64,000 nucleotides of DNA from Microbacterium caowuchunii (lineage in GTDB: Bacteria; Actinomycetota; Actinomycetes; Actinomycetales; Microbacteriaceae), in assembly GCF_008727755.1 (NCBI RefSeq), contig NZ_CP044231.1, positions 868,001-932,000 on the forward strand, written 5' to 3'. The position numbers and the translations under genes were made by a program. This document shows positions 17,549-26,374 of this stretch, one piece after another. Under the pieces are notes generated by a model, which saw nothing but the letters and a program-made list of their open reading frames with translations, did not search any database and was not told the origin of the DNA. The first letter of the stretch is position 1. Each line of letters opens with the position of its first letter.

Positions 17549-19216
17549 TCAGACCGCGGCGAGGTCCGCGCCGAGGCTGTCCGCATCCAGGATCGTGTAG
17601 CTGTAGCCCTGCTCGGCGAGGAAGCGCTGGCGGTTCTGCGCGAAGTCCTGGTCGACCGTGTCACGGGCGATCAGCGTGTAGAAGCTCGCCGTGTGCCCGT
17701 TGGTCTTGGGGCGCAGCAGCCGGCCCAGGCGCTGTGCCTCCTCCTGGCGGGAGCCGAACGAGCCGGACACCTGGATGGCGACGGATGCCTCGGGCAGGTC
17801 GACCGAGAAGTTGGCGACCTTGGAGACCACCAGGAGCGCAATCGTGCCCTCCCGGAACGCCTGGTAGAGCTGCTCGCGCTCGTCCACCGGCGTGGCGCCG
17901 GTGATCTTCGGGGCGTCCAGCGCCTCGGCGAGCGTGTCGATCTGATCCAGGTACTGGCCGATCACGAGGATCTGCTCACCCGCGTGGCGCTCGGCGAGGG
18001 CACGGACGACATCGATCTTGACGGGTGCCGTCGCGGCGAGGCGGTAGCGGTCCTCGTCCGCCGCGGCGGCGTACTCGAGCCGGTCGTAGGCCGGCAGGTC
18101 GACGCGCACCTCGTAGCAGGCGGCAGGGGAGATGAAGCCCTGGGCCTCGATCTCCTTCCACGGTGCGTCGAAGCGCTTCGGGCCGATGAGGCTGAACACG
18201 TCGCCCTCACGGCCGTCCTCACGCACGAGCGTGGCGGTGAGTCCCAACCGACGCCGCGCCTGCAGGTCGGCGGTCAGCTTGAACACGGGCGCGGGGAGGA
18301 GGTGGACCTCGTCGTACACGACGAGTCCCCAGTCGAGCGCATCGAGCAGGGCCAGGTGCGCGTACTCGCCCTTCCGCTTCGCGGTGAGGATCTGGTACGT
18401 CGCGATCGTGACGGGCTTGACCTCTTTCACCTGCCCGGAGTACTCGCCGATCTCCTCGGGGGTGAGCGACGTGCGCTTGAGCAGCTCGTCGCGCCACTGG
18501 CGCGCGCTCACCGCGTTCGTCACGAGGATCAGCGTCGTGGTCTTCGTGTCCGCCATCGCGGCAGCGCCGACGAGGGTCTTGCCCGCGCCGCAGGGGAGGA
18601 CGACGACGCCCGAGCCGCCTTCGGTGAAGATGTCGACGGCCTTGCGCTGGTACGGGCGCAGCGTCCAGTCGGATTCGTCCAGGTCGATCGGATGCGGCGT
18701 GCCCGGGGTGTAACCGGCGAGGTCCTCGGCGGGCCACCCGATCTTCAGCAGCTCCTGCTTGATGTGCCCGCGCGCCCACGGATCGATCACGAAGGTGTCC
18801 GGGCTCGGGTGGGCCAGCAGCAGCGGCTGGATGCGCTTGTTGCGCGCCACCTCGGCGAGGACGTACTCATCCGTCGACCGGAGGATCAGCGCGGACTCCT
18901 CGTCACCGTACGGTCCGCGCTCGATGACGAGCCGCCCGTAGCGATTCACGGTCTCGCGGATGTCGGTGGACACCGAGGGCGGAACCGGGAAGCGGGTGAA
19001 CTTGTCGAGGGTGGCCAGCATGTCCTCGGCATCGTGACCCGCAGCGCGGGCGTTCCAGAGCCCGAGACGCGTGATGCGGTACGTGTGGATGTGCTCGGGG
19101 GCGCGTTCCAGTTCGGCGAACACGGCCAGTTCGTGCCGCGCGTCCTCGGCGTCGGGATGAGCGACTTCCAGGAGGACGGTGCGGTCGCTCTGCACGATGA
19201 GGGGTCCGTCAGCCAT
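17549..19216 (-). CDS. XPB-type DNA repair helicase
   Basis: 555 residues. Superfamily 2 helicase of the XPB/Rad25 type. Order: N-terminal damage-recognition-like domain (1-150), Q-like region LRPYQRKAVD, Walker A LPCGAGKT (207-214), DEVH box (302-305), XPB-specific RED motif (LVREDG) and C-terminal helicase motifs ending AQRLGRLLRPK. Bacterial XPB unwinds DNA 3' to 5'; in actinobacteria its role is presumed to be in nucleotide excision repair or transcription. It lies 54 bases after the helicase-associated protein gene, with which it is regularly paired. Confidence 0.95.
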   Translation of the reverse strand: MADGPLIVQSDRTVLLEVAHPDAEDARHELAVFAELERAPEHIHTYRITRLGLWNARAAGHDAEDMLATLDKFTRFPVPPSVSTDIRETVNRYGRLVIERGPYGDEESALILRSTDEYVLAEVARNKRIQPLLLAHPSPDTFVIDPWARGHIKQELLKIGWPAEDLAGYTPGTPHPIDLDESDWTLRPYQRKAVDIFTEGGSGVVVLPCGAGKTLVGAAAMADTKTTTLILVTNAVSARQWRDELLKRTSLTPEEIGEYSGQVKEVKPVTIATYQILTAKRKGEYAHLALLDALDWGLVVYDEVHLLPAPVFKLTADLQARRRLGLTATLVREDGREGDVFSLIGPKRFDAPWKEIEAQGFISPAACYEVRVDLPAYDRLEYAAAADEDRYRLAATAPVKIDVVRALAERHAGEQILVIGQYLDQIDTLAEALDAPKITGATPVDEREQLYQAFREGTIALLVVSKVANFSVDLPEASVAIQVSGSFGSRQEEAQRLGRLLRPKTNGHTASFYTLIARDTVDQDFAQNRQRFLAEQGYSYTILDADSLGADLAAV

Positions 19217-19270
19217 AGCGGACCAGTCTACCGGGGTCCGCAGGGGCGGAGGCCGTCGAGGGCGGGGTTC

Positions 19271-20989
19271 TCAGGGATGCGCGATGCTGACGATGCTCGT
19301 CAGCGGGAGCGTGCGCTCCACGTCGGCGGCACGGTCGAGGCCGCGAAGTCGTCCGCCGCCGATCCCGGTCGCCTCGAGCAGGAAGGTGCGGTTCGAGGCG
19401 TCGGGCAGCCGGACGACGACCTCGACGACGGCGCGGGCGCGCACGGCCTGCTCGAGCTCGCGCTCCAGCCACGCTGCATCCGCATCCGGCCCGTGCGAGT
19501 CCCGGATGGTGCGGATGAGTGCGGCGTAGCGCTCGGCGGCGTCCGCCTCATCGGCGGTGGAGCGTGCGACGCGCCGGGAGACCCGTTCCACGTCGTCGCC
19601 CTCGTCGACGGCGACCACCGGGTACCGGGCATCCACGAGCGACCAGTACACGGTGTCCCGGGAAGCGCGGGAGAAGAGCCGGTCGTCGCCCTGGACGAGA
19701 CCCACCGGGCGCAGCGCCTGGTCGACGGCGATCGTGGCCAGCACCTGGGGGTCGGCGCTCCGGACGACGGTGCGCCCGGTTTCGGGTTCGGTGGCGACCC
19801 GGATGAGGCCATGCCGTGCGGCGGTGGTCTCGATGAGGTAGTCCAGGGGTTGCGGGATCCCGGTCAGTGACAGGGCGCCGAGGAATTCGCGGAGCGACCG
19901 TGCGGACTCGCCGCCGGAGACGGCCGTGGTCAGCGACTCCGGGGTGAACCGGTAGGTCGAGGCCTGGGCGCGGGTCTCGCGTACCGCCATGGACCGGAGG
20001 CGCTGCTCGAGCCGGGGCGCGAGAGGGCCGGGGGAGATGGCGGTCAGATCGGCCTGGAGATAGATCCGGTCGACCTCGGGGGGCAGGTGCGCGCGCAGCT
20101 GCGCGAGATCGGGTTCACCGCGCAGACGCAGGTCGGTCGCCCAGCCCGGTTCCGCGCCCGGGTCGGCGAGGATGCCCCAGCGGCGGGCGCGCCGGGTGAG
20201 GGCGGTGGCACGTGCAGGCCACTCCGCATCCAGCGGGTAGGACGCCGCCCATGCCTCGGCGGCGATGAACCCGCCCGAGGCGGTCCGGAGGCCCAGGGGG
20301 AGATGCGTGAGGAACCCGCGGGCGACATCGGCCCAGCGGTCGGCGGTCGACCGGTCGAGCCAGTCCCGTGCGGTGCCCGTCGTGGTCCAGGTCCGGTCGA
20401 GCTCGCAGAGCAGACCCGCATCCACGCCGAGGGCGATGAGATCCTCGAGCTCCTCGACGTCCGCGACCGCGCCGTCCTCGATGAGGCGACGTCGCTCCGC
20501 GACGCTGACGGTGCCGGCGCCGGTGCGAGGGAGCGGGGCGGAGAGTGCGGCGAGCAGGATGTCGGCGAGCGAGGAGACAGCGGCGAACGCGCGTTCCCCG
20601 GCAGCGGCGGTGGCCTCGGCGTCGGCGGGTGCCGGGGCGGACACCGCATCCTGCTCCGTCGCGGGCGTGGCGCGCCGCAGGATGTCCAGGCGGGAGCTGA
20701 CCACGCCGAAGGGGTGACCCTCGGCATCCACGAGTGCGAGACCGGCGAGCAGAGCGCGGTCGTCCGCGCCGATCTCATCCGCGCCGGCGAGGGCGGCCAG
20801 CAGGGCAGCGGGGAGCCGGGTGAGCGCTTTGTCGACGGCCGGTTCGGTCAGCAGGGCCGCGGCGATGTCGAAGAAGTCGTGTGCGGTGCTCGGCACCGGC
20901 AAGCGGCGCGCGGCGAAGAGTTCCGCCAGCTCCGCGTCCGAGGCGGCGGCCAGCATCGTCGCCAGCGCGCGTTCGTCCGAGGAGTCCAC
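19271..20989 (-). CDS. Helicase-associated (Helicase_C_3) domain protein, XPB partner
   Basis: 572 residues, GTG start. Begins with SSDERALATMLAAASDAELAELFAARR and contains the long helical middle typical of this actinobacterial family, then a C-terminal region with DRTLPL-like segment and SIVSIAHP. The family is named for the XPB-linked domain and nearly always sits next to the XPB helicase gene, as here. No catalytic motif is visible, so it is probably a structural or DNA-binding partner. It starts three bases after the stop of the small membrane protein, so the three genes form one operon. Confidence 0.85.
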   Translation of the reverse strand: MDSSDERALATMLAAASDAELAELFAARRLPVPSTAHDFFDIAAALLTEPAVDKALTRLPAALLAALAGADEIGADDRALLAGLALVDAEGHPFGVVSSRLDILRRATPATEQDAVSAPAPADAEATAAAGERAFAAVSSLADILLAALSAPLPRTGAGTVSVAERRRLIEDGAVADVEELEDLIALGVDAGLLCELDRTWTTTGTARDWLDRSTADRWADVARGFLTHLPLGLRTASGGFIAAEAWAASYPLDAEWPARATALTRRARRWGILADPGAEPGWATDLRLRGEPDLAQLRAHLPPEVDRIYLQADLTAISPGPLAPRLEQRLRSMAVRETRAQASTYRFTPESLTTAVSGGESARSLREFLGALSLTGIPQPLDYLIETTAARHGLIRVATEPETGRTVVRSADPQVLATIAVDQALRPVGLVQGDDRLFSRASRDTVYWSLVDARYPVVAVDEGDDVERVSRRVARSTADEADAAERYAALIRTIRDSHGPDADAAWLERELEQAVRARAVVEVVVRLPDASNRTFLLEATGIGGGRLRGLDRAADVERTLPLTSIVSIAHP

Positions 20990-20992
20990 GGG

Positions 20993-21259
20993 TCAGTCGG
21001 CTCGGTTGGCCCGAGCCCTTCGCGTGAAGGCCATGATGATCAGCGTCACCATCATGACGAAGGCCACGGGCGGGGCGATGTAGACCAGCACGCCGATGGT
21101 CGGCCAGACGCCCGAGCTGAAATCGGCGTCGGAGGCGGAGCCGATCATGATCGCCAGGAAGCAGGCGATCGAGAGCACGAGCAGGCCCAGGGACATGAAC
21201 GCCAGGATGCGGTCGATACGACGGATCGGAAGATCCCCGGCGGGTGTGGGCTTTGACAT
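20993..21259 (-). CDS. Small membrane protein of unknown function
   Basis: 88 residues. Two membrane helices: about residues 17-40 (ILAFMSLGLLVLSIACFLAIM) and 50-76 (WPTIGVLVYIAPPVAFVMMVTLIIM). The N-terminus carries PIRRID and the C-terminus is basic (TRRARANRAD), so both ends face the cytosol by the positive-inside rule. It is the first gene of a three-gene operon with the XPB pair, joined by a 3-base gap. Start ATG at 21259. I do not recognise the family. Confidence 0.8.
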   Translation of the reverse strand: MSKPTPAGDLPIRRIDRILAFMSLGLLVLSIACFLAIMIGSASDADFSSGVWPTIGVLVYIAPPVAFVMMVTLIIMAFTRRARANRAD

Positions 21260-21370
21260 CGCGCTCAGCCTACCTCTTCCCACCCGGTGCCGTAGTCTGG
21301 ATGTGGGGTCTTCCGATCCTGAGTACCGTCGCGCCCAAGATCGTCGGGCGCATGATCCAGCGAGGTTTTC

Positions 21371-21746
21371 ATGCCCACCGGCAAGGTCAGGTTCTACGAC
21401 GAGGAGAAGGGCTTCGGCTTCATCACCACCGATGACGGCCAGGATGTCTTCCTGCACGCCACTGCCCTTCCGCAAGGGATGGCGGCCCCCAAAGCGGGCA
21501 CGCGGGTCGAGTTCGGCGTCGCCGACGGCAAGCGCGGTCTGCAGGCGCTGTCCGTGCGGGTGCTCGAGGCCCCGGTCAGTCTCGCTAAGCGCGCGCGTAA
21601 GCCCGCGGACGACATGGCGGTCATCATCGAGGACCTCGTGAAGCTGCTCGACGGCATCGGCGGCGACCTGCGCCGCGGACGCTACCCGAGCGCCGCGCAC
21701 TCCAAGAAGATCGCCGCTGTGCTTCGCAAGGTCGCCGAGGACCTCG

Positions 21747-21754
<8 letters not shown>
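21371..21754 (+). CDS. Cold-shock-domain protein with C-terminal extension
   Basis: 127 residues, twice the usual length. Residues 1-66 are a cold-shock domain with RNP1 (KGFGFIT) and RNP2 (VFLHATAL). Residues 70-127 are a helical, Lys/Arg- and Asp-rich extension (DDMAVIIEDLVKLLDGIGGDLRRGRYPS) seen in actinobacterial two-part Csp proteins. Probably an RNA-binding protein. Its last eight bases overlap the start of the DUF3027 gene, a conserved pairing. Confidence 0.92.
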
Positions 21755-22526
<772 letters not shown>

Positions 22527-22540
22527 CAGCTGATGATGAA

Positions 22541-22574
22541 GGGGAGGGAGCGGCGCACCGCTTCCTCCCCTATT
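22541..22574 (+). terminator. Terminator of the cold-shock/DUF3027 operon
   Basis: GGGGAGGGAGCGG (22541-22553) pairs with CCGCTTCCTCCCC (22558-22570), with one mismatch and a 4-base loop, followed by TATTT. It begins 14 bases after the DUF3027 stop. Confidence 0.85.
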
Positions 22575-22633
22575 TCGATGCGCCGATGCGGCACGATCTT
22601 CCTCGTGTCGGAGCCCGCCGTTACGGTGTGCGC

Positions 22634-22948
22634 ATGACCTTCGCGAACGTGGGAACGCTCGGGACCCGTCCCGGGAAGCGGGACGAACTCGTGGCCATCC
22701 TGACCCGCCGGAGCCCCGAGCTCGCCGAAGCCGGCTGCCTGCTCTACGAGGTCGGGATCAACGACGACGATCCCGACACCGTCTTCGTCGCCGAGCTGTG
22801 GACGTCGCAGGAGGCGCATCAGGCCTCGCCGCGACTCGACAGCGTGCGTGCGGCGATCGATGAGGCGATGCCGCTGCTGTCCGGCCAGATGGGCGGTAGC
22901 CAGTTCTTGGTCGCGGGTTCGCCGCTTCGCGACGGAAACCCCGGCTAG
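22634..22948 (+). CDS. Antibiotic biosynthesis monooxygenase (ABM) family protein
   Basis: 104 residues, the size of a single ABM ferredoxin-like (dimeric alpha/beta barrel) domain. It begins MTFANVGTLGTRPGKRDELV and carries LLYEVGINDDDPDTVFVAELW and EEAHQA-like helices (QEAHQASPRL) that define the family. Members bind small aromatic molecules or haem, or act as quinol monooxygenases, usually as cytosolic dimers. Start at ATG 22634; the ORF back to 22586 adds a non-conserved basic stretch. It is convergent with serC, with a shared terminator between. Confidence 0.88.
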   Translation: MTFANVGTLGTRPGKRDELVAILTRRSPELAEAGCLLYEVGINDDDPDTVFVAELWTSQEAHQASPRLDSVRAAIDEAMPLLSGQMGGSQFLVAGSPLRDGNPG

Positions 22949-22984
22949 CAGGGCACGGGCACGCGGGAGACGACGAAGTCGCAC

Positions 22985-23030
22985 CGGGATGACGAAGGGG
23001 AGCGGCGAACCGCTCCCCTTCGTCATCCCG
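22985..23030. terminator. Bidirectional terminator, perfect 21-bp stem
   Basis: Positions 22985-23005 and 23010-23030 are perfectly complementary (starts CGGGATGACGAAGGGG) around a CGAA loop. It lies between two convergent genes (ABM and serC), 11 bases from the serC stop, and can serve both. Confidence 0.9.
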
Positions 23031-23040
23031 GCCGTGCGGC

Positions 23041-24153
23041 TCAGATGTTCTCGAGCGTGTAGTCCAGGCAGCGGATGAGCTGACGGACGTCGTCCGGGTC
23101 GATCGAGGTGAACGTCGCGATGCGCAGCTGGTTGCGGCCGAGCTTGCGGTAGGGCTCGGTGTCGACGATGCCGTTCGCGCGCAGGATCTTCGCGATCGCG
23201 GCGGCATCCACGCTCTCGTCGAAGTCGATGGTGACGACCACCGGGGAGCGGTCGGCGGGGTCGGCGACGAAGGGGGTGGCCACAGGGGAGGCCTCGGCCC
23301 ACGCGTACAGGGCGTCGGACGATTCGTGCGTGCGCGCATCCGCCCACTGCAGACCGCCGTTGCCGTTGATCCAGTTGAGCTGCTCATCGAGCAGCACCAG
23401 GGTCGCCAGCGCCGGGGTGTTCAGGGTCTGCTGCAGACGGGAGTTGTCGAGGGCGTTCTTCAGGCTGAGGAACTCCGGGATGTACCGGCCGGATGCGGCG
23501 ACCCGCTCGATCCGCTCGATCGCAGCCGGGGAGACCGCCGCGAACCACAGGCCGCCGTCGGATCCCAGGTTCTTCTGCGGCGCGAAGTAGTAGACATCGC
23601 TCTCCGCGAGGGTGAAGTCGATGCCGCCGGCCGCGCTCGTCGCGTCGATCACGGTGAGGGCGCCGTCGTCCCCGTGCACGCGACGGATCTGGGTCGCGAC
23701 GCCGGTGGAGGTCTCGTTGTGCGGCCAGGCGTACACGTCGACACCCTCGACCGCCTCGGCAGTCACGCTCGTCCCGGGCTCCGCCTTGCGGACGTCGGGT
23801 GCCTCCAGCCACGGGGCGGCTGCGGCGGCGGCGAACTTGCCGCCGAACTCACCGAACACGAGGTTCTGTGCACGACGCTCGATGAGGCCGAAGGCAGCGG
23901 CGTCCCAGAACGCGGTGGATCCGCCGTTGCCGACGATGATCTCGTAGCCCGCGGGCACGCGCAGGAGCTCCCCGAGACCGGCGCGGACACTGCCGACGAG
24001 GTTCTTCGCGGGCGTCTGCCGGTGGGAGGTGCCGAGCACCGCGGCGCCGCGGCCGGCGAGGGCCTCCACCTGCTCCGGACGGATCTTGGACGGGCCGCAT
24101 CCGAAGCGTCCGTCGGTGGGCAGGATTTCACGAGGCAGCACGACGTGGGGCAT
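23041..24153 (-). CDS. serC: Phosphoserine aminotransferase SerC
   Basis: 370 residues, full length. PLP enzyme of serine biosynthesis: converts 3-phosphohydroxypyruvate and glutamate to phosphoserine and 2-oxoglutarate. Typical actinobacterial SerC segments: FGCGPSKIRPEQVEAL, LGTSHRQTPAKNLVG, GNGGSTAFWDAA, WPHNETSTGV, DATSAAGGIDF and the PLP lysine in FAPQKNLGSDGG. Start ATG at 24153 (MPHVVLPREI). Monocistronic, divergent from the DtxR-type gene. Confidence 0.97.
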   Translation of the reverse strand: MPHVVLPREILPTDGRFGCGPSKIRPEQVEALAGRGAAVLGTSHRQTPAKNLVGSVRAGLGELLRVPAGYEIIVGNGGSTAFWDAAAFGLIERRAQNLVFGEFGGKFAAAAAAPWLEAPDVRKAEPGTSVTAEAVEGVDVYAWPHNETSTGVATQIRRVHGDDGALTVIDATSAAGGIDFTLAESDVYYFAPQKNLGSDGGLWFAAVSPAAIERIERVAASGRYIPEFLSLKNALDNSRLQQTLNTPALATLVLLDEQLNWINGNGGLQWADARTHESSDALYAWAEASPVATPFVADPADRSPVVVTIDFDESVDAAAIAKILRANGIVDTEPYRKLGRNQLRIATFTSIDPDDVRQLIRCLDYTLENI

Positions 24154-24249
24154 TCCTTGATTCTAGAGCGATCGCGCCCCCGCCACCGGCCGTCCGATGC
24201 CGGACCCGGATAGGCTGGCTTGACCGCTCCGACCCGTCGAGGAACACAC

Positions 24250-24951
24250 ATGACCGATCTCATCGACACCACTGAGATGTACCTGCGCACCATCCTCGAG
24301 CTCGAGGAGGAGAACATCATCCCGCTGCGGGCGCGCATCTCGGAGCGCCTCGGACACTCGGGCCCCACCGTGTCGCAGACGATCGGCCGGATGGAGCGCG
24401 ACGGACTCGTCGTCGTCTCCGACGACCGCTCGCTGGAACTCACCGGCACCGGACGGCAGAAGGCGATCGATGTGATGCGCAAGCACCGTCTCGCGGAGCG
24501 CCTCCTCAGCGACGTCATCGGCCTCGACTGGGCGTACGTGCACGAAGAGGCCTGCCGCTGGGAGCACGTCATGAGCGAGCAGGTGGAGCGCCGCCTCGTC
24601 GAGCTCCTCGGCCACCCCACTGAATCGCCCTACGGCAACCCCATCCCGGGACTCGACCAGCTCGGGGACATCTCCTCCTCGACGTTCGGCCAGGGTGTCG
24701 TGGGTCTCGTGCGTCTGCTGGAGTCTGCAGGCGGTCCGGTGACGGGCACCGTACGTCGTCTCGCGGAGCCCGCTCAGGTGGACCCGGAGCTCCTGCAGCA
24801 GCTGCGCGCCGCCGGTGTCGTGCCCGGCGCGACCGGCACGTTCCAGTTCAGCGAGGGGTATGTGCTCGTGCAGATGGACGGCACCGAGGACGGCCTGGAG
24901 CTGCCCGTCGAGGTCGCCGGACACATCTTCGTGGTCGACGAGCGGGGCTGA
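24250..24951 (+). CDS. DtxR/IdeR-family metal-dependent repressor
   Basis: 233 residues. Order: winged helix-turn-helix (1-70, LGHSGPTVSQTIGRMERDGL), metal-binding and dimerisation domain (74-140), and a C-terminal SH3-like domain (from ~150). Ligands of both metal sites are visible: Met (DTTEMYL), HRLAE (His and Glu), then HEEACRWEH (His, Cys, Glu, His). The set fits an iron-sensing DtxR/IdeR repressor rather than the Mn-type, but I cannot separate these safely. ATG at 24250 begins MTDLIDTTEMYLRTI as in DtxR; the extra ten residues upstream are rejected. Confidence 0.93.
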   Translation: MTDLIDTTEMYLRTILELEEENIIPLRARISERLGHSGPTVSQTIGRMERDGLVVVSDDRSLELTGTGRQKAIDVMRKHRLAERLLSDVIGLDWAYVHEEACRWEHVMSEQVERRLVELLGHPTESPYGNPIPGLDQLGDISSSTFGQGVVGLVRLLESAGGPVTGTVRRLAEPAQVDPELLQQLRAAGVVPGATGTFQFSEGYVLVQMDGTEDGLELPVEVAGHIFVVDERG

Positions 24952-25001
24952 ACCGTCCTCTCCTCCCCAGGGCATTGGCAGCAAAGCTGAGAGCCCCGAG
25001 C

Positions 25002-25030
25002 GTGACATATTCGTTACCTTCGGGTAGCCT
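25002..25030 (+). promoter_or_regulatory. Candidate promoter of the M23 peptidase leader
   Basis: GTGACA at 25002-25007 (minus-35 like, 5 of 6) and TAGCCT at 25025-25030 (minus-10 like), separated by 17 bases. Transcription would begin near 25037, leaving a structured leader of about 145 bases. Confidence 0.5.
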
Positions 25031-25033
25031 CGG

Positions 25034-25183
25034 TGGAGTCCACAGGTGAGAAGCCCACCGTCGGACCCCGCGCGAAATTGCCTCTGGCGGCTCGTCATTC
25101 GCGCGGAGAAACCCGCATATCGTGCCCCGACACTGAATGCCGACGAGCCAGCGCGAAAGCGCAGAGGCGACGGAGGGAAAAGT
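25034..25183 (+). promoter_or_regulatory. Structured 5' leader RNA of the M23 peptidase gene (possible riboswitch)
   Basis: A 150-base leader with several exact pairings: GCCTCTG (25080-25086) with CAGAGGC (25162-25168); GGCTCGTC (25089-25096) with GACGAGCC (25142-25149); and a GCGC-GAAA-GCGC hairpin (25151-25162). A 9-base helix CCGCGCGAA (25068-25076) with TTCGCGCGG (25098-25106) would enclose the left arms of the first two, so it must be alternative or pseudoknotted. Leader positions 25034-25067 form another hairpin (GTCC and GGTG arms). Segments CGGAGAAACC and CCCGACA recall c-di-AMP (ydaO-type) riboswitches, which often precede cell-wall hydrolase genes in actinobacteria. The class is unproven. 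Confidence 0.5.
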
Positions 25184-26071
25184 TTGGCTGAGTACATCGA
25201 TTCGTCTACGGATGAACCCGACACCCGCACGACGAGTCGTCGCGGACTGCGTGACACGGCCCGTACGGCGAAGCGCCGCGTGGTGAGCACGTCGAGCACG
25301 CTGGCCCGCGCGGCGAAGCCGAAGGGCGGCGTCGCAGCCGTCCGGAAGCCGCTGCGCAGCGTGGTCATCCTGGCGATGGTCGGCGGTCTCGTCGCCACGG
25401 TCGCCCTCCCGGCGTACGCCGCCTTCAACTCGCCCGCCGAGGGCCTGACGATCGAGCAGGTCGCCGCGGAGAACGCGCAGTCGCTCGTCGTCGCATCTGA
25501 TGTCACGAACGTCGCCCTCTCCCGCGGCTCCTACGCGGCGACCACCGCGGAAGAGGTCCAGCGTAAGAAGGACGAAGAGGCCGCGAAGGAAGCCGCCGCC
25601 GCACGTCTGGCCGCCGCGGGCACCTCCGCCTCGGTCGCCTCCTCCCTGAACCTCGCCATGGTCGCCCCGGGCAGCGGATCCGTCCGCTGGCCCCTCGACA
25701 TGTCCAGCATCCGTGTCGGCCGCGGATTCGGCGCCGACGGATACCACCAGGGCATCGACCTGCTCGGCGCTCAGGGCACCCCCGAGTACGCCGCCGCAGC
25801 CGGAACCGTCCGCGTCGCCGGCTGGTACTACGGCTACGGCAACGCGGTCGTGATCGACCACGTCATCAACGGTCAGAGCGTCAGCACCCTGTACGGCCAC
25901 ATGGTCGACGGCGGTGTGCTCGTCTCGCCCGGCCAGTACGTCGAGGCGGGTCAGATGATCGGGCTCATGGGGAGCACCGGTTCGTCCACCGCGAACCACC
26001 TCCACTTCGAGGTCAAGCTCAACGGCGGCAACGTCGACCCGTACGCCTGGCTGCAGGCGAACGCCGGCTGA
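25184..26071 (+). CDS. M23-family peptidoglycan metallopeptidase, membrane anchored or secreted
   Basis: 295 residues. TTG start at 25184, decided by GGAGGG at 25172-25177, six bases upstream. Basic cytoplasmic tail, membrane/signal segment at about 66-85 (SVVILAMVGGLVATVALPAYA), a helical, charged region with EEVQRKKDEEAAKEAAAARLAA (coiled coil), then the LytM/M23 domain: GFGADGYHQGIDLLGAQGTP (His and Asp zinc ligands), VVIDHVINGQSVSTLYGHM, and NHLHFEVKLNG (HxH). All zinc ligands are present, so an active peptidoglycan endopeptidase is expected in the cell wall. It is preceded by a structured leader that may control it. Confidence 0.9.
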   Translation: MAEYIDSSTDEPDTRTTSRRGLRDTARTAKRRVVSTSSTLARAAKPKGGVAAVRKPLRSVVILAMVGGLVATVALPAYAAFNSPAEGLTIEQVAAENAQSLVVASDVTNVALSRGSYAATTAEEVQRKKDEEAAKEAAAARLAAAGTSASVASSLNLAMVAPGSGSVRWPLDMSSIRVGRGFGADGYHQGIDLLGAQGTPEYAAAAGTVRVAGWYYGYGNAVVIDHVINGQSVSTLYGHMVDGGVLVSPGQYVEAGQMIGLMGSTGSSTANHLHFEVKLNGGNVDPYAWLQANAG

Positions 26072-26078
26072 CGCCCTC

Positions 26079-26121
26079 CGACACGCCGCACCGCAATTCG
26101 TGGTGCGACCCGGGCGTGTCG
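26079..26121 (+). terminator. Hairpin after the M23 gene
   Basis: CGACACGCC-type arms (26079-26087 and 26113-26121) enclose an inner GCACC/GGTGC stem. It begins eight bases after the M23 stop. There is no T-run, so termination is likely but not certain. Confidence 0.6.
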
Positions 26122-26171
26122 TGGGTGGGTTACCCTGATTCTCGACGTTGAGAGAAGCGAAGGGAACGCCG

Positions 26172-26282
26172 ATGGGCAGCACGCCACGCATCCGAACCAC
26201 GGATGCGCTCGGCCTGCTCGTTCTTCGGCATCATGACTTCGGATGCCACGGGATTCCCGTGCGTGCAAGGCGCTGTCCATAG
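26172..26282 (+). CDS. Possible 36-residue small protein or leader peptide
   Basis: ATG at 26172, preceded by AAGGGAA about 5 bases upstream, opens a 36-codon frame. It encodes an Arg-rich peptide with a hydrophobic middle (ALGLLVL), then RHHDFGCHGIP and a last Cys-Pro. It stops at TAG 26280-26282, inside the loop and 3' stem of a strong Rho-independent terminator. Many codons are unlike the neighbours (CGA, CCA, AGG, TGT, ATT), so it may be a leader peptide or a chance frame in a non-coding RNA. His20, His21, Cys25 and His26 could bind metal. Too short for standard ORF calling. Confidence 0.4.
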   Translation: MGSTPRIRTTDALGLLVLRHHDFGCHGIPVRARRCP

Positions 26283-26297
26283 GACAGCGCCTTTTTT
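26269..26297 (+). terminator. Strong Rho-independent terminator
   Basis: GGCGCTGTCC (26269-26278), loop ATA, GGACAGCGCC (26282-26291), then TTTTTT (26292-26297). It ends a transcript that starts upstream in the M23-HNH gap, or attenuates readthrough into the HNH gene 78 bases downstream. Confidence 0.93.
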
Positions 26298-26374
26298 CGT
26301 GTCCCTTCACCGCTCGCTCGTCACTCGAATCGAATATCCGCGAAGCCGTCACGGCCTATTCGAGAGGACAGGAC

